35,287 nucleotides of DNA from Actinospineispora spinosispora DSM 44797. Lineage in GTDB: Bacteria > Actinomycetota > Actinomycetes > Mycobacteriales > Pseudonocardiaceae. Shown here piece after piece: positions 15,554 through 22,230 of the stretch. Positions within the stretch are counted from its first letter, which is position 1; every line of letters begins with the position of its first letter. Under the pieces are notes generated by a model. That model was not told the DNA's origin and searched no databases. It saw only the letters and a program-made list of their open reading frames with translations. The DNA lies in assembly GCF_000429025.1 (NCBI RefSeq), contig NZ_AUBB01000053.1, forward strand, positions 1 through 35,287, read 5' to 3'. The position numbers and the translations under genes were made by a program.

Positions 15554-15597
15554 CCCTCTGACCCACGAGTCGGACGCCCGACTCGCGGGTCAGAGGG
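15554..15597. terminator. 44 bp hairpin between convergent genes
   Basis: The arms CCCTCTGACCCACGAGTCGG (15554-15573) and its inverse (15578-15597) pair at 19 of 20 positions around an ACGC loop. The stop of the minus-strand gene (15592-15590) is inside the right arm and the TetR stop (15550-15552) is just outside the left arm. A bidirectional terminator is likely. Confidence 0.8.
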
Positions 15598-16157
15598 TGG
15601 ACGGACGTCGAGGGTCGAAGATGTTCGCCTGGGTGTCGCGGAAGCGATCCTTCAGCGCGGTGGCGCCCTGGGTCGTCACGTGGTCGGCCTCCGCGTCGCT
15701 GATCGGGACCCCGAGCAGCCAGGCGACGGTCTTGGTGGACAGGATGCAGGAATTGAGCTGATCGGCCCACAGGGTCGGTTCGACGAGCAGTAGGTGCGGC
15801 AGGTTCGGCGCGAGCGACCGGGGGCTGATGACGTGGAACAGGACGGTTCCGGGGGGACAGGGTCCACTGGTTGTCGAGTACCTGTTGCGCGGTGTCGGCG
15901 AGGACTCGCGCGAACTCGGCGAGCTGGCTGACCGCGACGATCTCCACACCCAGCGGCGGCCGGATCTCGACGCCGGGCAGGGGATGGTCGGACAGGCCGA
16001 TGGTGGAGAAGGCCGTCAGGCCGTCGTGCGGCCGATCGGGGCAGCGCAGCACGGTGACCGAGGACGGCGGGTACTCGTCGATCACCCAGTCCCCGCCGAA
16101 CGCCTCGTCCACGACCAAGGCGATCTTCTGGTTGTCCGGACTGAGCTCTCGGCGCAT
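15590..16157 (-). pseudogene. Suppressor-of-fused (SUFU) domain protein, frameshifted
   Basis: Two adjoining minus-strand frames make one SUFU-like protein. The first, from ATG 16157, reads IALVVDEAFGGDWVIDEYPP, FSTIGLSDHPLPG and QLAEFARVLADTAQQVLDNQ up to WTLSP. The second continues GTVLFHVISPRSLAPNLPHL, EPTLWADQLNSCI, VAWLLGVPISDAEADH and ends at 15590. The switch lies at a run of six G on the plus strand (15851-15856); removing one base restores a continuous reading frame of about 188 aa. It may be a real frameshift or a homopolymer error. SUFU-domain proteins in bacteria are often immunity or toxin-associated, but their function is mostly unknown, and no toxin is seen nearby. It is divergent from fadD19 and shares its upstream region. 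Confidence 0.75.
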
Positions 16158-16209
16158 GGGCCGAATGTTGCACAAGTGACTGGTGATGTCGATGAGCGGA
16201 CAAGTACTG

Positions 16210-16239
16210 TTGCCTAAAATAAGAACCTGTTCTAGTTTT
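16210..16239 (+). promoter_or_regulatory. KstR-type box and fadD19 promoter
   Basis: AAAATAAGAAC (16216-16226), CT, GTTCTAGTTTT (16229-16239) form an imperfect palindrome with the KstR core AGAAC-N2-GTTCT. TTGCCT (16210-16215) and TAGTTT (16233-16238), with a 17 nt spacer, make a promoter ending 6 nt before ATG 16245. The distance from the TTCTA end of the box to the start codon (10 nt) is the same as at fadE34. Confidence 0.7.
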
Positions 16240-16244
16240 GTACC

Positions 16245-17843
16245 ATGGCGCTGAACCTCGCGGATCTGTTCGAGCACGCTGTCGACCTGTTCCCGGACCG
16301 GGTCGCCCTGATCTGCGGACCGGACCAGGTCAGCTACACCGAGCTGGAGCAGAAGGCCAACCGGCTGGCCCATCACCTGCACGAGCGCGGGGTGACAGCG
16401 GGCTCGCACATCGGCATCCAGTGTCAGAACTCGATCGAGGCGGTCGCCGCGATCCTCGCCGCGTACAAGCTGCGCGCGGCGCCGATCAACGTCAACTACC
16501 GCTACGTCGAGAACGAGCTGCGCTACCTCTACGACAATGCCGACCTGGTGGCGCTGGTGCACGACCAGCGCTACACCGAGCGGGTCGCCGCGGTCGCGCC
16601 CGAGGTGGCGACGCTGCGGCACGTGGTCGTGATCGCGGACGACAGCGGTGTGCCGGTCCCCGCCGGCCACGGCGTCGACTACGCCGAGGCGCTGGCCGGG
16701 TCGCCGAGCGAGCGAGCCTTCGACGAACGGTTCGCCGACGACACCTACGTGCTGTACACCGGCGGAACCACCGGCATGCCCAAGGGTGTCATGTGGCGCC
16801 ACGAGGACGTGTGGCGCGCGCTGTTCGGCGGCATCAGCTTCATCACCGGCGAGCCGCTGCCCGACGAATGGGCCCAGGCCCAGGGCGGCAAGGACTACGC
16901 GATGGTCCGGTTGTGTCTGCCGCCGCTGATCCACGGCGCGGCGCAGGCCGCGGTGCTGATGGCACTGTTCGAGGGCGGTGTGGTGGTCCTGGTGCCCCGC
17001 TTCGAGCCGGCCGAGATCTGGCGGGTGGTGGCGCGGCACAAGGTCCAGGTCATCACGATGGTGGGCGACGCGATGGCCCGGCCGCTGGTCGAGGAGCTCG
17101 AAGCGGGGACCTACGACGCGTCCTCGGTGCTGGCGATGACCAGCCACGCCGCGTTGTTCTCCCGTTCGGTGCAGGACCGCATCCTCGCCGCGCTGCCCCA
17201 CGTCTTCCTCACCGACGCGATCGGCTCGTCGGAGTCCGGTTTCAACGGCATCCAGCAGGTCACGAAGGACGGCGACCACACCGGCGGGCCGAGGGTGCCG
17301 GTCGGGCGCAACGTCATCGTGATCGACGAGCAGGGTCGCCCGGTGCCGCCGAAGTCCGGCCAGGTCGGGCTGGTGGGGCGCAGCGGAGCGGTACCGATCG
17401 GCTACTACAAGGACCCGGAGAAGACGAAGGCGCTGTTCGTCGAGGTCGACGGCGTCCGCTACTCGGTGCCCGGCGACTACGCGCGGATGGAACCGGACGG
17501 CACCATGACGCTGCTCGGCCGGGGCAACGTCTCGATCAACACCGGCGGCGAGAAAGTGTTCCCCGAGGAGGTCGAGGGGGCGCTCAAGTCGCACCCCGAT
17601 GTGTTCGACGCGCTGGTCATCGGCCTGCCGGACGAGCGGCTCGGGCAGCGGGTCGGCGCGGTCGTCGCACCCAGGCCGGGCCGTACGCCCACCCTGGAGG
17701 TGCTGGACTCGCACCTGCGCGCGCAGATCGCCGGGTACAAGGTGCCGCGCAGCCTGTGGCTGGTCGACGAGGTCGGCCGGACCCCCAGCGGCAAGCCGGA
17801 CTACCGCTGGGCCGTCGAGCACGCCACCACGAACAACACGTGA
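16245..17843 (+). CDS. fadD19: Steroid side-chain fatty-acyl-CoA synthetase FadD19
   Basis: A 532 aa ANL-superfamily AMP-forming ligase that would activate a long steroid side-chain carboxylate (3-oxocholest-4-en-26-oate type) to its CoA ester. Visible motifs are the ATP loop YTGGTTGMPKG (171-181), KGVMWRHEDVWRALFGG, the acceptor motif GSSESGFNG, YSVPGDYARMEPDGTM, GRGNVSINTGGEKVFPEEVE, and the C-terminal lysine motif PSGKPDYRW. Segments such as ALICGPDQ, MWRHED and GEKVFPEEVE resemble M. tuberculosis FadD19 as I remember it. A KstR box precedes it. Start ATG 16245 has no ribosome binding site and is probably leaderless. The stop lies inside the palindrome shared with hppD. Confidence 0.88.
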   Translation: MALNLADLFEHAVDLFPDRVALICGPDQVSYTELEQKANRLAHHLHERGVTAGSHIGIQCQNSIEAVAAILAAYKLRAAPINVNYRYVENELRYLYDNADLVALVHDQRYTERVAAVAPEVATLRHVVVIADDSGVPVPAGHGVDYAEALAGSPSERAFDERFADDTYVLYTGGTTGMPKGVMWRHEDVWRALFGGISFITGEPLPDEWAQAQGGKDYAMVRLCLPPLIHGAAQAAVLMALFEGGVVVLVPRFEPAEIWRVVARHKVQVITMVGDAMARPLVEELEAGTYDASSVLAMTSHAALFSRSVQDRILAALPHVFLTDAIGSSESGFNGIQQVTKDGDHTGGPRVPVGRNVIVIDEQGRPVPPKSGQVGLVGRSGAVPIGYYKDPEKTKALFVEVDGVRYSVPGDYARMEPDGTMTLLGRGNVSINTGGEKVFPEEVEGALKSHPDVFDALVIGLPDERLGQRVGAVVAPRPGRTPTLEVLDSHLRAQIAGYKVPRSLWLVDEVGRTPSGKPDYRWAVEHATTNNT

Positions 17844-17880
17844 GTGTTGCGGCCGCCGATAGGCGGCCGCAACACTCACG
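17839..17880. terminator. 42 bp palindromic terminator between fadD19 and hppD
   Basis: The arms CGTGAGTGTTGCGGCCGCC (17839-17857) and GGCGGCCGCAACACTCACG (17862-17880) pair perfectly around GATA. The fadD19 TGA (17841-17843) is in the left arm; the hppD stop (17885-17883) is 2 nt beyond the right arm. It has the same CGTGAGTG ends as the palindrome at 13994-14041 but a different core. Confidence 0.85.
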
Positions 17881-17882
17881 GG

Positions 17883-19088
17883 TCAGAAGTTGCCTCGTTT
17901 GGCCTGTTCCCGCTCGATCGCCTCGAACAGCGCCTGGAAGTTGCCCTTGCCGAAGCCCAGCGAGCCGTGCCGCTCGATGAACTCGAAGAACACCGTCGGG
18001 CGGTCGCCGATGGGCTTGGTGAAGATCTGCAGCAGATAGCCGTCCTCGTCGCGGTCCACCAGGATCCCGCGGCTGCTCAGCTCTTCGATCGGCACCCGGA
18101 CGTTGCCGATACGGGCCCGCAGCGCGGGATCGGTGTAGTAGCTGTCCGGGGTGGACAGGAACTCGACGCCGTGCGCGCGCAGCACGTCGACCGTGGTGAC
18201 GATGTCGTTCGTGGCCAGCGCGAGGTGCTGCGCGCCCGGGCCGGCGTAGAAGTCGAGGTACTCGTCGATCTGCGAGCGACGCTTGCCGACGGCCGGTTCG
18301 TTGAGCGGGAACTTGACCCGGTGGTTCCCGTTGGCGACGACCTTGCTCATCAGCGCCGAGTACTCGGTGGCGATGTCCTCACCGACGAACTCGGCCATGT
18401 TGGTGAACCCCATGACCCGGTTGTAGAAGGCCACCCAGTTGTCCATGTCGCCGAGCGCGACATTGCCGACGACGTGGTCCAGTGCCTGGAACAGCCGCTT
18501 CGGCTCGCCGCTCGGCTTGCGGTACCCGCTCTCCCGGACGACGTATCCGGGCAGATAGGGGCCGGTGTAGCGGGATCGGTCGACGAGGCTGTGCCGGGTC
18601 TCGCCGTAGGTGGCGATCGCCGCGACCCGCACGGTGCCGAACTCGTCGGTCAGGTCGCGGGGCTCCTCGACGACGGTGGCGCCCTGCGTCCGGGCGTGCG
18701 CGATGCACCGGTCGACGTCGGGGACCTCGAGCGCGATGTCGACGATGCCGTCGCCGTGGGTGCGGTGGTGGTCCAGCAGCGGGCTCGCCGGATCGACGCC
18801 GCCCTTCAGCACGAACCGGACGGCGCCCGAGCGCAGCACGTAGGCGTGGTGGTCGCGGTTGCCGGTCTCCGGGCCGGAGTACGCGACCAGCTCCATCCCG
18901 AACACGGCCTGGTAGAACAGCGCGGCCTGGGTGGCGTTGCCGACCGCCCACACCACGGCGTCCCAGCCGGTGACCGGGAACGGATCGCCGTCGACGTCGT
19001 AGGAGACCAGGCCGACGAGCTGCCGGAGCTGGTCGAGGTCCAGCTCGGCGAGCCGCTCCTGGCTGGTGAGGGTGTGCTCGATCGTCAT
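17883..19088 (-). CDS. hppD: 4-hydroxyphenylpyruvate dioxygenase
   Basis: A 401 aa non-haem iron enzyme converting 4-hydroxyphenylpyruvate to homogentisate in tyrosine degradation. It has two vicinal-oxygen-chelate domains. The expected iron ligands are H205 (ALDHVVGNV), H288 (GAQHLALAT) and E369 (VFFEFIER), and the C-terminal hallmark GFGKGNFQALFEAIE is intact. ATG 19088 has AGGGAG 6-7 nt upstream; an in-frame ATG at 19157 would add an unconserved leader. No homogentisate dioxygenase is seen in the window, so the rest of the pathway lies elsewhere. A TetR gene lies upstream on the same strand. Confidence 0.95.
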   Translation of the reverse strand: MTIEHTLTSQERLAELDLDQLRQLVGLVSYDVDGDPFPVTGWDAVVWAVGNATQAALFYQAVFGMELVAYSGPETGNRDHHAYVLRSGAVRFVLKGGVDPASPLLDHHRTHGDGIVDIALEVPDVDRCIAHARTQGATVVEEPRDLTDEFGTVRVAAIATYGETRHSLVDRSRYTGPYLPGYVVRESGYRKPSGEPKRLFQALDHVVGNVALGDMDNWVAFYNRVMGFTNMAEFVGEDIATEYSALMSKVVANGNHRVKFPLNEPAVGKRRSQIDEYLDFYAGPGAQHLALATNDIVTTVDVLRAHGVEFLSTPDSYYTDPALRARIGNVRVPIEELSSRGILVDRDEDGYLLQIFTKPIGDRPTVFFEFIERHGSLGFGKGNFQALFEAIEREQAKRGNF

Positions 19089-19168
19089 GTCGCTCGCTCC
19101 CTTGAAGTGCGTCGCCGGGTGATCCCCAGGACACTGCACCGCGGCAGTACTGCGCAAGGAAGCTCGAC

Positions 19169-19185
19169 CCAGCTGTACCAGCTGG
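19169..19185. promoter_or_regulatory. Palindrome upstream of hppD
   Basis: CCAGCTGTACCAGCTGG has perfect 7 bp arms around TAC and lies in the 126 nt between the TetR gene and hppD, about 80 nt before the hppD start. GCAGTACTGC (19144-19153) is a second, smaller palindrome. Either may be an operator for hppD. Confidence 0.4.
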
Positions 19186-19214
19186 CCATTCTGTGCAGGG
19201 ATATCGACGATGGT

Positions 19215-19823
19215 CTAGTCACTCTGCGCAGGTGCGCGTAACCCCTCGACGAGGCGGATCGCGGCGGCGCCGAACTCGGCGCGGGCCTGCGTCACATCGG
19301 GTGCGCGGGCGATGGCGAGCGCGGCCTCGGTGAGCGCGCCCATGAGCATCTGGGCGAGCGGCTCGGCCGGCTGCCGGGTGAACTCCCCACTGTCCATGCC
19401 CTTGTTCATCAGCGCGATGACCAGGCCGAGGAAGTAGCCTCCGTCGATCTCCCGCCAGGTGTCCCAGCCGAGGACGGACGGCGCGTCGAGCAGCACGATG
19501 CGCTGCGCCGCCGGGTCCATGCAGCCGTCGAGGAACGCCTCGATCCCCACCGTCCAGTACGGCCTGCTCGGGTCGGCGGCGGCGATCGCGTCGAGGATCT
19601 GCTGGTGGATCCCCTGCTCGACCTGCTCGAAGACGGCCTGGAACAGCGCGCGCTTGCCGTCGTAGTGGTGGTACAGCGCACCTCGGGTGACGCCCGCTTC
19701 GCGGACCAGCGCCTCGGTCGACGTGCCCTCGTAGCCGAGCTCGGTGAACAGTCGCCGACCGGTGCTCATGAGTAGCTGCTGGGTCGTCTCCGACCGTTCC
19801 GCCTGCGTCCGTCGCTTCCTCAC
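19215..19823 (-). CDS. TetR family transcriptional regulator
   Basis: A 202 aa regulator with an AcrR-like N-terminus (RLFTELGYEGTSTEALVREA followed by GVTRGALYHHYDGKRALF). The start is GTG 19823; an ATG at 19833 is in another frame. No ribosome binding site is seen. TATCAT lies 8 nt upstream on the minus strand, so the transcript may be nearly leaderless. The promoter carries an 18 bp inverted repeat, pointing to autoregulation. The gene lies upstream of hppD on the same strand, but with 126 nt between them and no shared palindrome sequence, control of hppD is only possible. Confidence 0.88.
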   Translation of the reverse strand: MRKRRTQAERSETTQQLLMSTGRRLFTELGYEGTSTEALVREAGVTRGALYHHYDGKRALFQAVFEQVEQGIHQQILDAIAAADPSRPYWTVGIEAFLDGCMDPAAQRIVLLDAPSVLGWDTWREIDGGYFLGLVIALMNKGMDSGEFTRQPAEPLAQMLMGALTEAALAIARAPDVTQARAEFGAAAIRLVEGLRAPAQSD

Positions 19824-19831
19824 CGGAAGCC

Positions 19832-19855
19832 ATGATAGTTCGTGGCATTACGAAC
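19832..19855 (-). promoter_or_regulatory. TetR promoter with operator GTTCGT-N6-ACGAAC
   Basis: GTTCGTGGCATTACGAAC (19838-19855) has perfect 6 bp arms. On the minus strand it ends directly at a TATCAT -10 (19837-19832), a 5 of 6 match to consensus. The operator therefore fills the promoter spacer. No good -35 is seen. Confidence 0.55.
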
Positions 19856-19993
19856 AGATTTACCTGGTGGACGGGACAGGGTGGCCGTGTTGCGCGCATT
19901 TTGATCCGCTGTGGGGGTTCGGGCAATTACGTTATGGCGCGAAAGTGCTGATGATGTTTCTCAGGGTATGTATTCGAAAGAGGTACTACGCCT

Positions 19994-20021
19994 GCCCTCG
20001 ACCGGCTTCGCGATCGAGGGC
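19994..20021 (-). terminator. Hairpin downstream of the small secreted protein gene
   Basis: GCCCTCGA (19994-20001) pairs with TCGAGGGC (20014-20021) around a 12 nt loop, 13 nt past the stop of the minus-strand gene ending at 20035. The remaining sequence from 19856 to 19993 is less GC-rich and holds no gene I can support. Confidence 0.55.
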
Positions 20022-20034
20022 GGGCGCGGCGGAC

Positions 20035-20316
20035 TCAGGATCCCCAGTACTCCCACGGGTTGTTGTGGTCCGGTCCACGACGGCAGTCCCACTCGTTTGT
20101 CCTGCTGTTATGGTCGTGCCTGGCCCGCGCTTCACATTCCTGCTGGCTTCTGAACTTCGCGCGGAACCGGTGCTGCGGGCCCGGCGGGTGGGGCGGGTTC
20201 TGCAGAGTGCTTGCCACGGTTTCGGTCTGGCTCGGGGTTGCCGCATTCGCGGTGCCCACCGACGCGAAAGTGGCGAGCGATACCGCGATAACGGCGCCAG
20301 AAACCGTTGCTTTCAT
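20035..20316 (-). CDS. Small secreted protein with signal peptide, unknown function
   Basis: A 93 aa protein. Residues 1-25 (MKATVSGAVIAVSLATFASV then GTANA) are a clear Sec signal peptide with an AxA cleavage site. The mature part starts ATPSQTETV, has a Pro/His-rich patch (NPPHPPGPQHRF) and two cysteines (QECEAR, EWDCRR) that could form a disulfide, and ends in NPWEYWGS. I do not recognise a named family; small exported proteins of this layout are common in actinomycetes. ATG 20316 is preferred over an in-frame TTG at 20328 because the signal peptide then starts properly. A hairpin terminator follows. Confidence 0.75.
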   Translation of the reverse strand: MKATVSGAVIAVSLATFASVGTANAATPSQTETVASTLQNPPHPPGPQHRFRAKFRSQQECEARARHDHNSRTNEWDCRRGPDHNNPWEYWGS

Positions 20317-20526
20317 TCTCGGGGTCAAGTCTGTGCCCTTCGATTCGACGAACTCGATCAGACGGTCGCTTCGGAGCGTACAGATTCGATCCTAAGAATC
20401 CCTGTGGTTCTGAGACGTCTTCAGTTAATACATAGGTACCTCAGGGGAAGCCTTCAGCATTTTGTATACAGCTGGATTTCGGGTGATGCTGGATTGATCC
20501 AGGACGGACCCGGGTATGCGGCAGGC

Positions 20527-21039
20527 ATGGACGACATCACCCAGATCATTCTCGACGACCACGAGCGGTTCCGTCGCGCCTTCGCTCGCCTCGACGAGCT
20601 GCAGGGCGCGGAGTCGGCGCCGGCCAGGGACCTGGCGCGGGTCTGGGGGCCGCTCGCCGCCCTGCTCGACGTTCACGCCATCGCGGAGGAGGAGATCTTC
20701 TACCCCCACCTGCTGCGCAAGGGTGACGACGCGAAGGAGGAGACGCTCGACGCGATCGGCGACCACAACGACATTCGGGACGCGGTGCACGATGCCGAGC
20801 GGGAGCCGGTCGGCTGCGACGCCTGGTGGGAGGCCGTCGGCCGGGCGCGGGTCGCCAATGACGAGCACATGGCCGAGGAGGAGCGCGAGGGCCTCGCCGA
20901 CTTCCGGCGCAACGCGAGCATCGAGCTACGCGAGACGCTGGGGCGTCGGTTCCGTGACTTCGAGGCCGAGCACCGCGGTGGGCACGACCTCGATACCTCG
21001 GACAAGGACCCGCAGACCTACGTCGACAGCCAGGCCTGA
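20527..21039 (+). CDS. Hemerythrin HHE-domain protein
   Basis: A 170 aa cytoplasmic protein with a four-helix HHE cation-binding domain. Candidate di-iron ligands are H12 (DDHERF), H50 and E54 (DVHAIAEEE), H80 (GDHND), and H114 and E118 (DEHMAEEE), the expected HxxxE pattern. The highly charged tail ends EHRGGHDLDTSDKDPQTYVD. Such proteins sense or carry oxygen or NO, or store iron, but the specific role is not readable here. A GGGTAT hexamer (20512-20517), resembling stress-sigma -10 sites, lies 9 nt before the ATG, a weak hint of stress control. The stop lies inside a short palindrome shared with the convergent gene. Confidence 0.88.
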   Translation: MDDITQIILDDHERFRRAFARLDELQGAESAPARDLARVWGPLAALLDVHAIAEEEIFYPHLLRKGDDAKEETLDAIGDHNDIRDAVHDAEREPVGCDAWWEAVGRARVANDEHMAEEEREGLADFRRNASIELRETLGRRFRDFEAEHRGGHDLDTSDKDPQTYVDSQA

Positions 21040-21051
21040 GCCGGGCTCAGG
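21035..21051. terminator. 17 bp palindrome containing both convergent stops
   Basis: CCTGAGCCGGGCTCAGG is perfect around one central base. It contains the hemerythrin TGA (21037-21039) and the minus-strand stop (21049-21047). It is short for a terminator but GC-rich and correctly placed. Confidence 0.5.
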
Positions 21052-21412
21052 ACGCAGCGCCCAGCTCGGTGAACTCGCCCCGCCGGATCCGGTCCAGGTA
21101 GAGCCTGCCGATCCGGGCGGCGCGGGTCGTCGAGTCCTCGAGGTCGGCCATGCCCGAGGCGAGCGCGAGCATTGCCAGCTCCTGTTCGATCGCGGCACGC
21201 ACCGTCGGGTTGTCCGAGTTGTTGTCCAGTACCGCGCGCTGTTCGGCGCGCTCGGAGATCAACTCGGACCACGCGGCCGCGACCGCGTCGGGCAGCGACC
21301 GTTCGCCCGCGAACTCGATCGCGTTGTCCAGCTGTGCGGACAGCGCCGCGTTCCACTGCCGGTACAGCTGGCGCAGTCTGTCGTCGCTCGGGGGTACGGG
21401 GTTCGCGGTCAT
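21047..21412 (-). CDS. Hypothetical protein
   Basis: A 121 aa soluble protein with no signal peptide or membrane segment. It looks mostly helical (RLRQLYRQWNAALSAQLDNA, AAWSELISERAEQRAVLD, AAIEQELAMLALASGMADLE). I do not recognise the family. ATG 21412 has AGGAG 6 nt upstream; an in-frame ATG at 21478 lies across the divergent promoter. It is divergent from a TetR gene with repeated half-sites in the gap, so it is probably that regulator's target. Confidence 0.7.
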   Translation of the reverse strand: MTANPVPPSDDRLRQLYRQWNAALSAQLDNAIEFAGERSLPDAVAAAWSELISERAEQRAVLDNNSDNPTVRAAIEQELAMLALASGMADLEDSTTRAARIGRLYLDRIRRGEFTELGAAS

Positions 21413-21430
21413 GGCGTGCTCCTGTCTAGG

Positions 21431-21470
21431 TTCTGGAATCTCGCGTCCAGAATAAGCAGTTCTGGACGCG
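21431..21470. promoter_or_regulatory. Three alternating half-sites between hypothetical gene and TetR gene
   Basis: TTCTGGA occurs at 21431-21437 and 21460-21466 and its inverse TCCAGAA at 21446-21452. The second and third form a larger repeat, CGCGTCCAGAA-N7-TTCTGGACGCG (21442-21470). This looks like a double operator for the adjacent TetR protein. Confidence 0.65.
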
Positions 21471-21498
21471 CGCGTCAAGAATGAGGTAACTTCGCTTC

Positions 21499-22095
21499 AT
21501 GGCCAGGCCGAGGAGCTTCGACGAACGGGCGGTGCTGACGATCGCGCGCGATCGCTTCCGGGCGACCGGATACGCCGCGACCAGCATCGATGACGTCGCG
21601 GCCGCCGTCGGGCTCGGCAAGGGCTCGCTGTACGGGGCCTTCGGCGACAAGTACCAGCTGTTCCGGCGCGTCTTCGACGACTACTGCGCCGACATGGGCA
21701 CGATGGCGCACGCACTGTTCACCGGGCCGGACGACGGAGCGCTCGACCGATTACGCACGGGCATCCGCGCGGTGGTCGCCGCGATGACCGAGGGCGAGGT
21801 CAGCGGCGGCTGCCTGCTGGCCAGGGGGATCGCCGAGCTGGGCGACCGGGATCCGGAGATCGGCGCTCGCGCGCTGGAAGCCTTCGAAATGCTCGAATCG
21901 CTGCTGGCCGGCTGTATCGAGCAGGCGCAACGCACCGGCGACCTCGACGCCGACGCCGACCCGAAGGCGCTGGCCGGCATGCTGTTCGCGGTGATGCGCG
22001 GCGTCGAGTCCCTGGCGAGGGCGGGCCTGAGCCAGGACCAGCTCTACGCGCGCCTGGACACAGCGGTGGCAATGCTCCCCAGACCGACTCGCTAG
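21499..22095 (+). CDS. TetR family transcriptional regulator
   Basis: A 198 aa regulator of the AcrR/NemR-like type: helix-turn-helix ATSIDDVAAAVGLGKGSLYG followed by AFGDKYQLFRRVF, and a C-terminal region with GGCLLARGIAELGDRDPEI. No ribosome binding site is visible. A TAACTT hexamer (21487-21492) ends 6 nt before the ATG, so a leaderless transcript is possible. It is divergent from the 121 aa unknown gene and probably controls it through the repeated TTCTGGA sites. Confidence 0.88.
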   Translation: MARPRSFDERAVLTIARDRFRATGYAATSIDDVAAAVGLGKGSLYGAFGDKYQLFRRVFDDYCADMGTMAHALFTGPDDGALDRLRTGIRAVVAAMTEGEVSGGCLLARGIAELGDRDPEIGARALEAFEMLESLLAGCIEQAQRTGDLDADADPKALAGMLFAVMRGVESLARAGLSQDQLYARLDTAVAMLPRPTR

Positions 22096-22147
22096 ACACC
22101 TCGCACAGACCGAGTTCGCGCCGCACAGAGACTCCGGCCCAATCCCA

Positions 22148-22215
22148 CTTTGCACAGCTTCGTGCTGTGTCGCACACGTCCGGACATGTGCGACACAGCG
22201 CGAAGGTGTGCAGAG
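22148..22215. terminator. 68 bp near-perfect palindrome between TetR and SorC genes
   Basis: Arms of 34 nt centred at 22181/22182 match at 30 of 34 positions by my count. The inner 36 bp (GCTGTGTCGCACA...TGTGCGACACAGC) has a single mismatched pair. It lies between two convergent genes that stop at 22095 and 22231 and is probably a bidirectional terminator. The GTGCGACACAGC core differs from the CGTGAGTG family seen elsewhere. Confidence 0.75.
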
Positions 22216-22230
22216 TCGCCCGAGAAGCCC

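Noticed and set aside
15096..17879. Minus-strand open frame of 927 codons spanning the TetR, SUFU and fadD19 regions
   Set aside because: Only the middle portion is protein-like, and that is the first half of the SUFU pseudogene. The rest is antisense to fadD19 and the TetR gene.
20512..20517. GGGTAT as a stress-sigma promoter for the hemerythrin gene
   Set aside because: The -10 match is suggestive but the matching -35 is weak, so it is mentioned under the gene only and not listed as a promoter.
19744..20526. Upstream extension of the hemerythrin reading frame
   Set aside because: It overlaps the opposing TetR and secreted-protein genes and is not conserved-looking; the HHE domain starts at ATG 20527.
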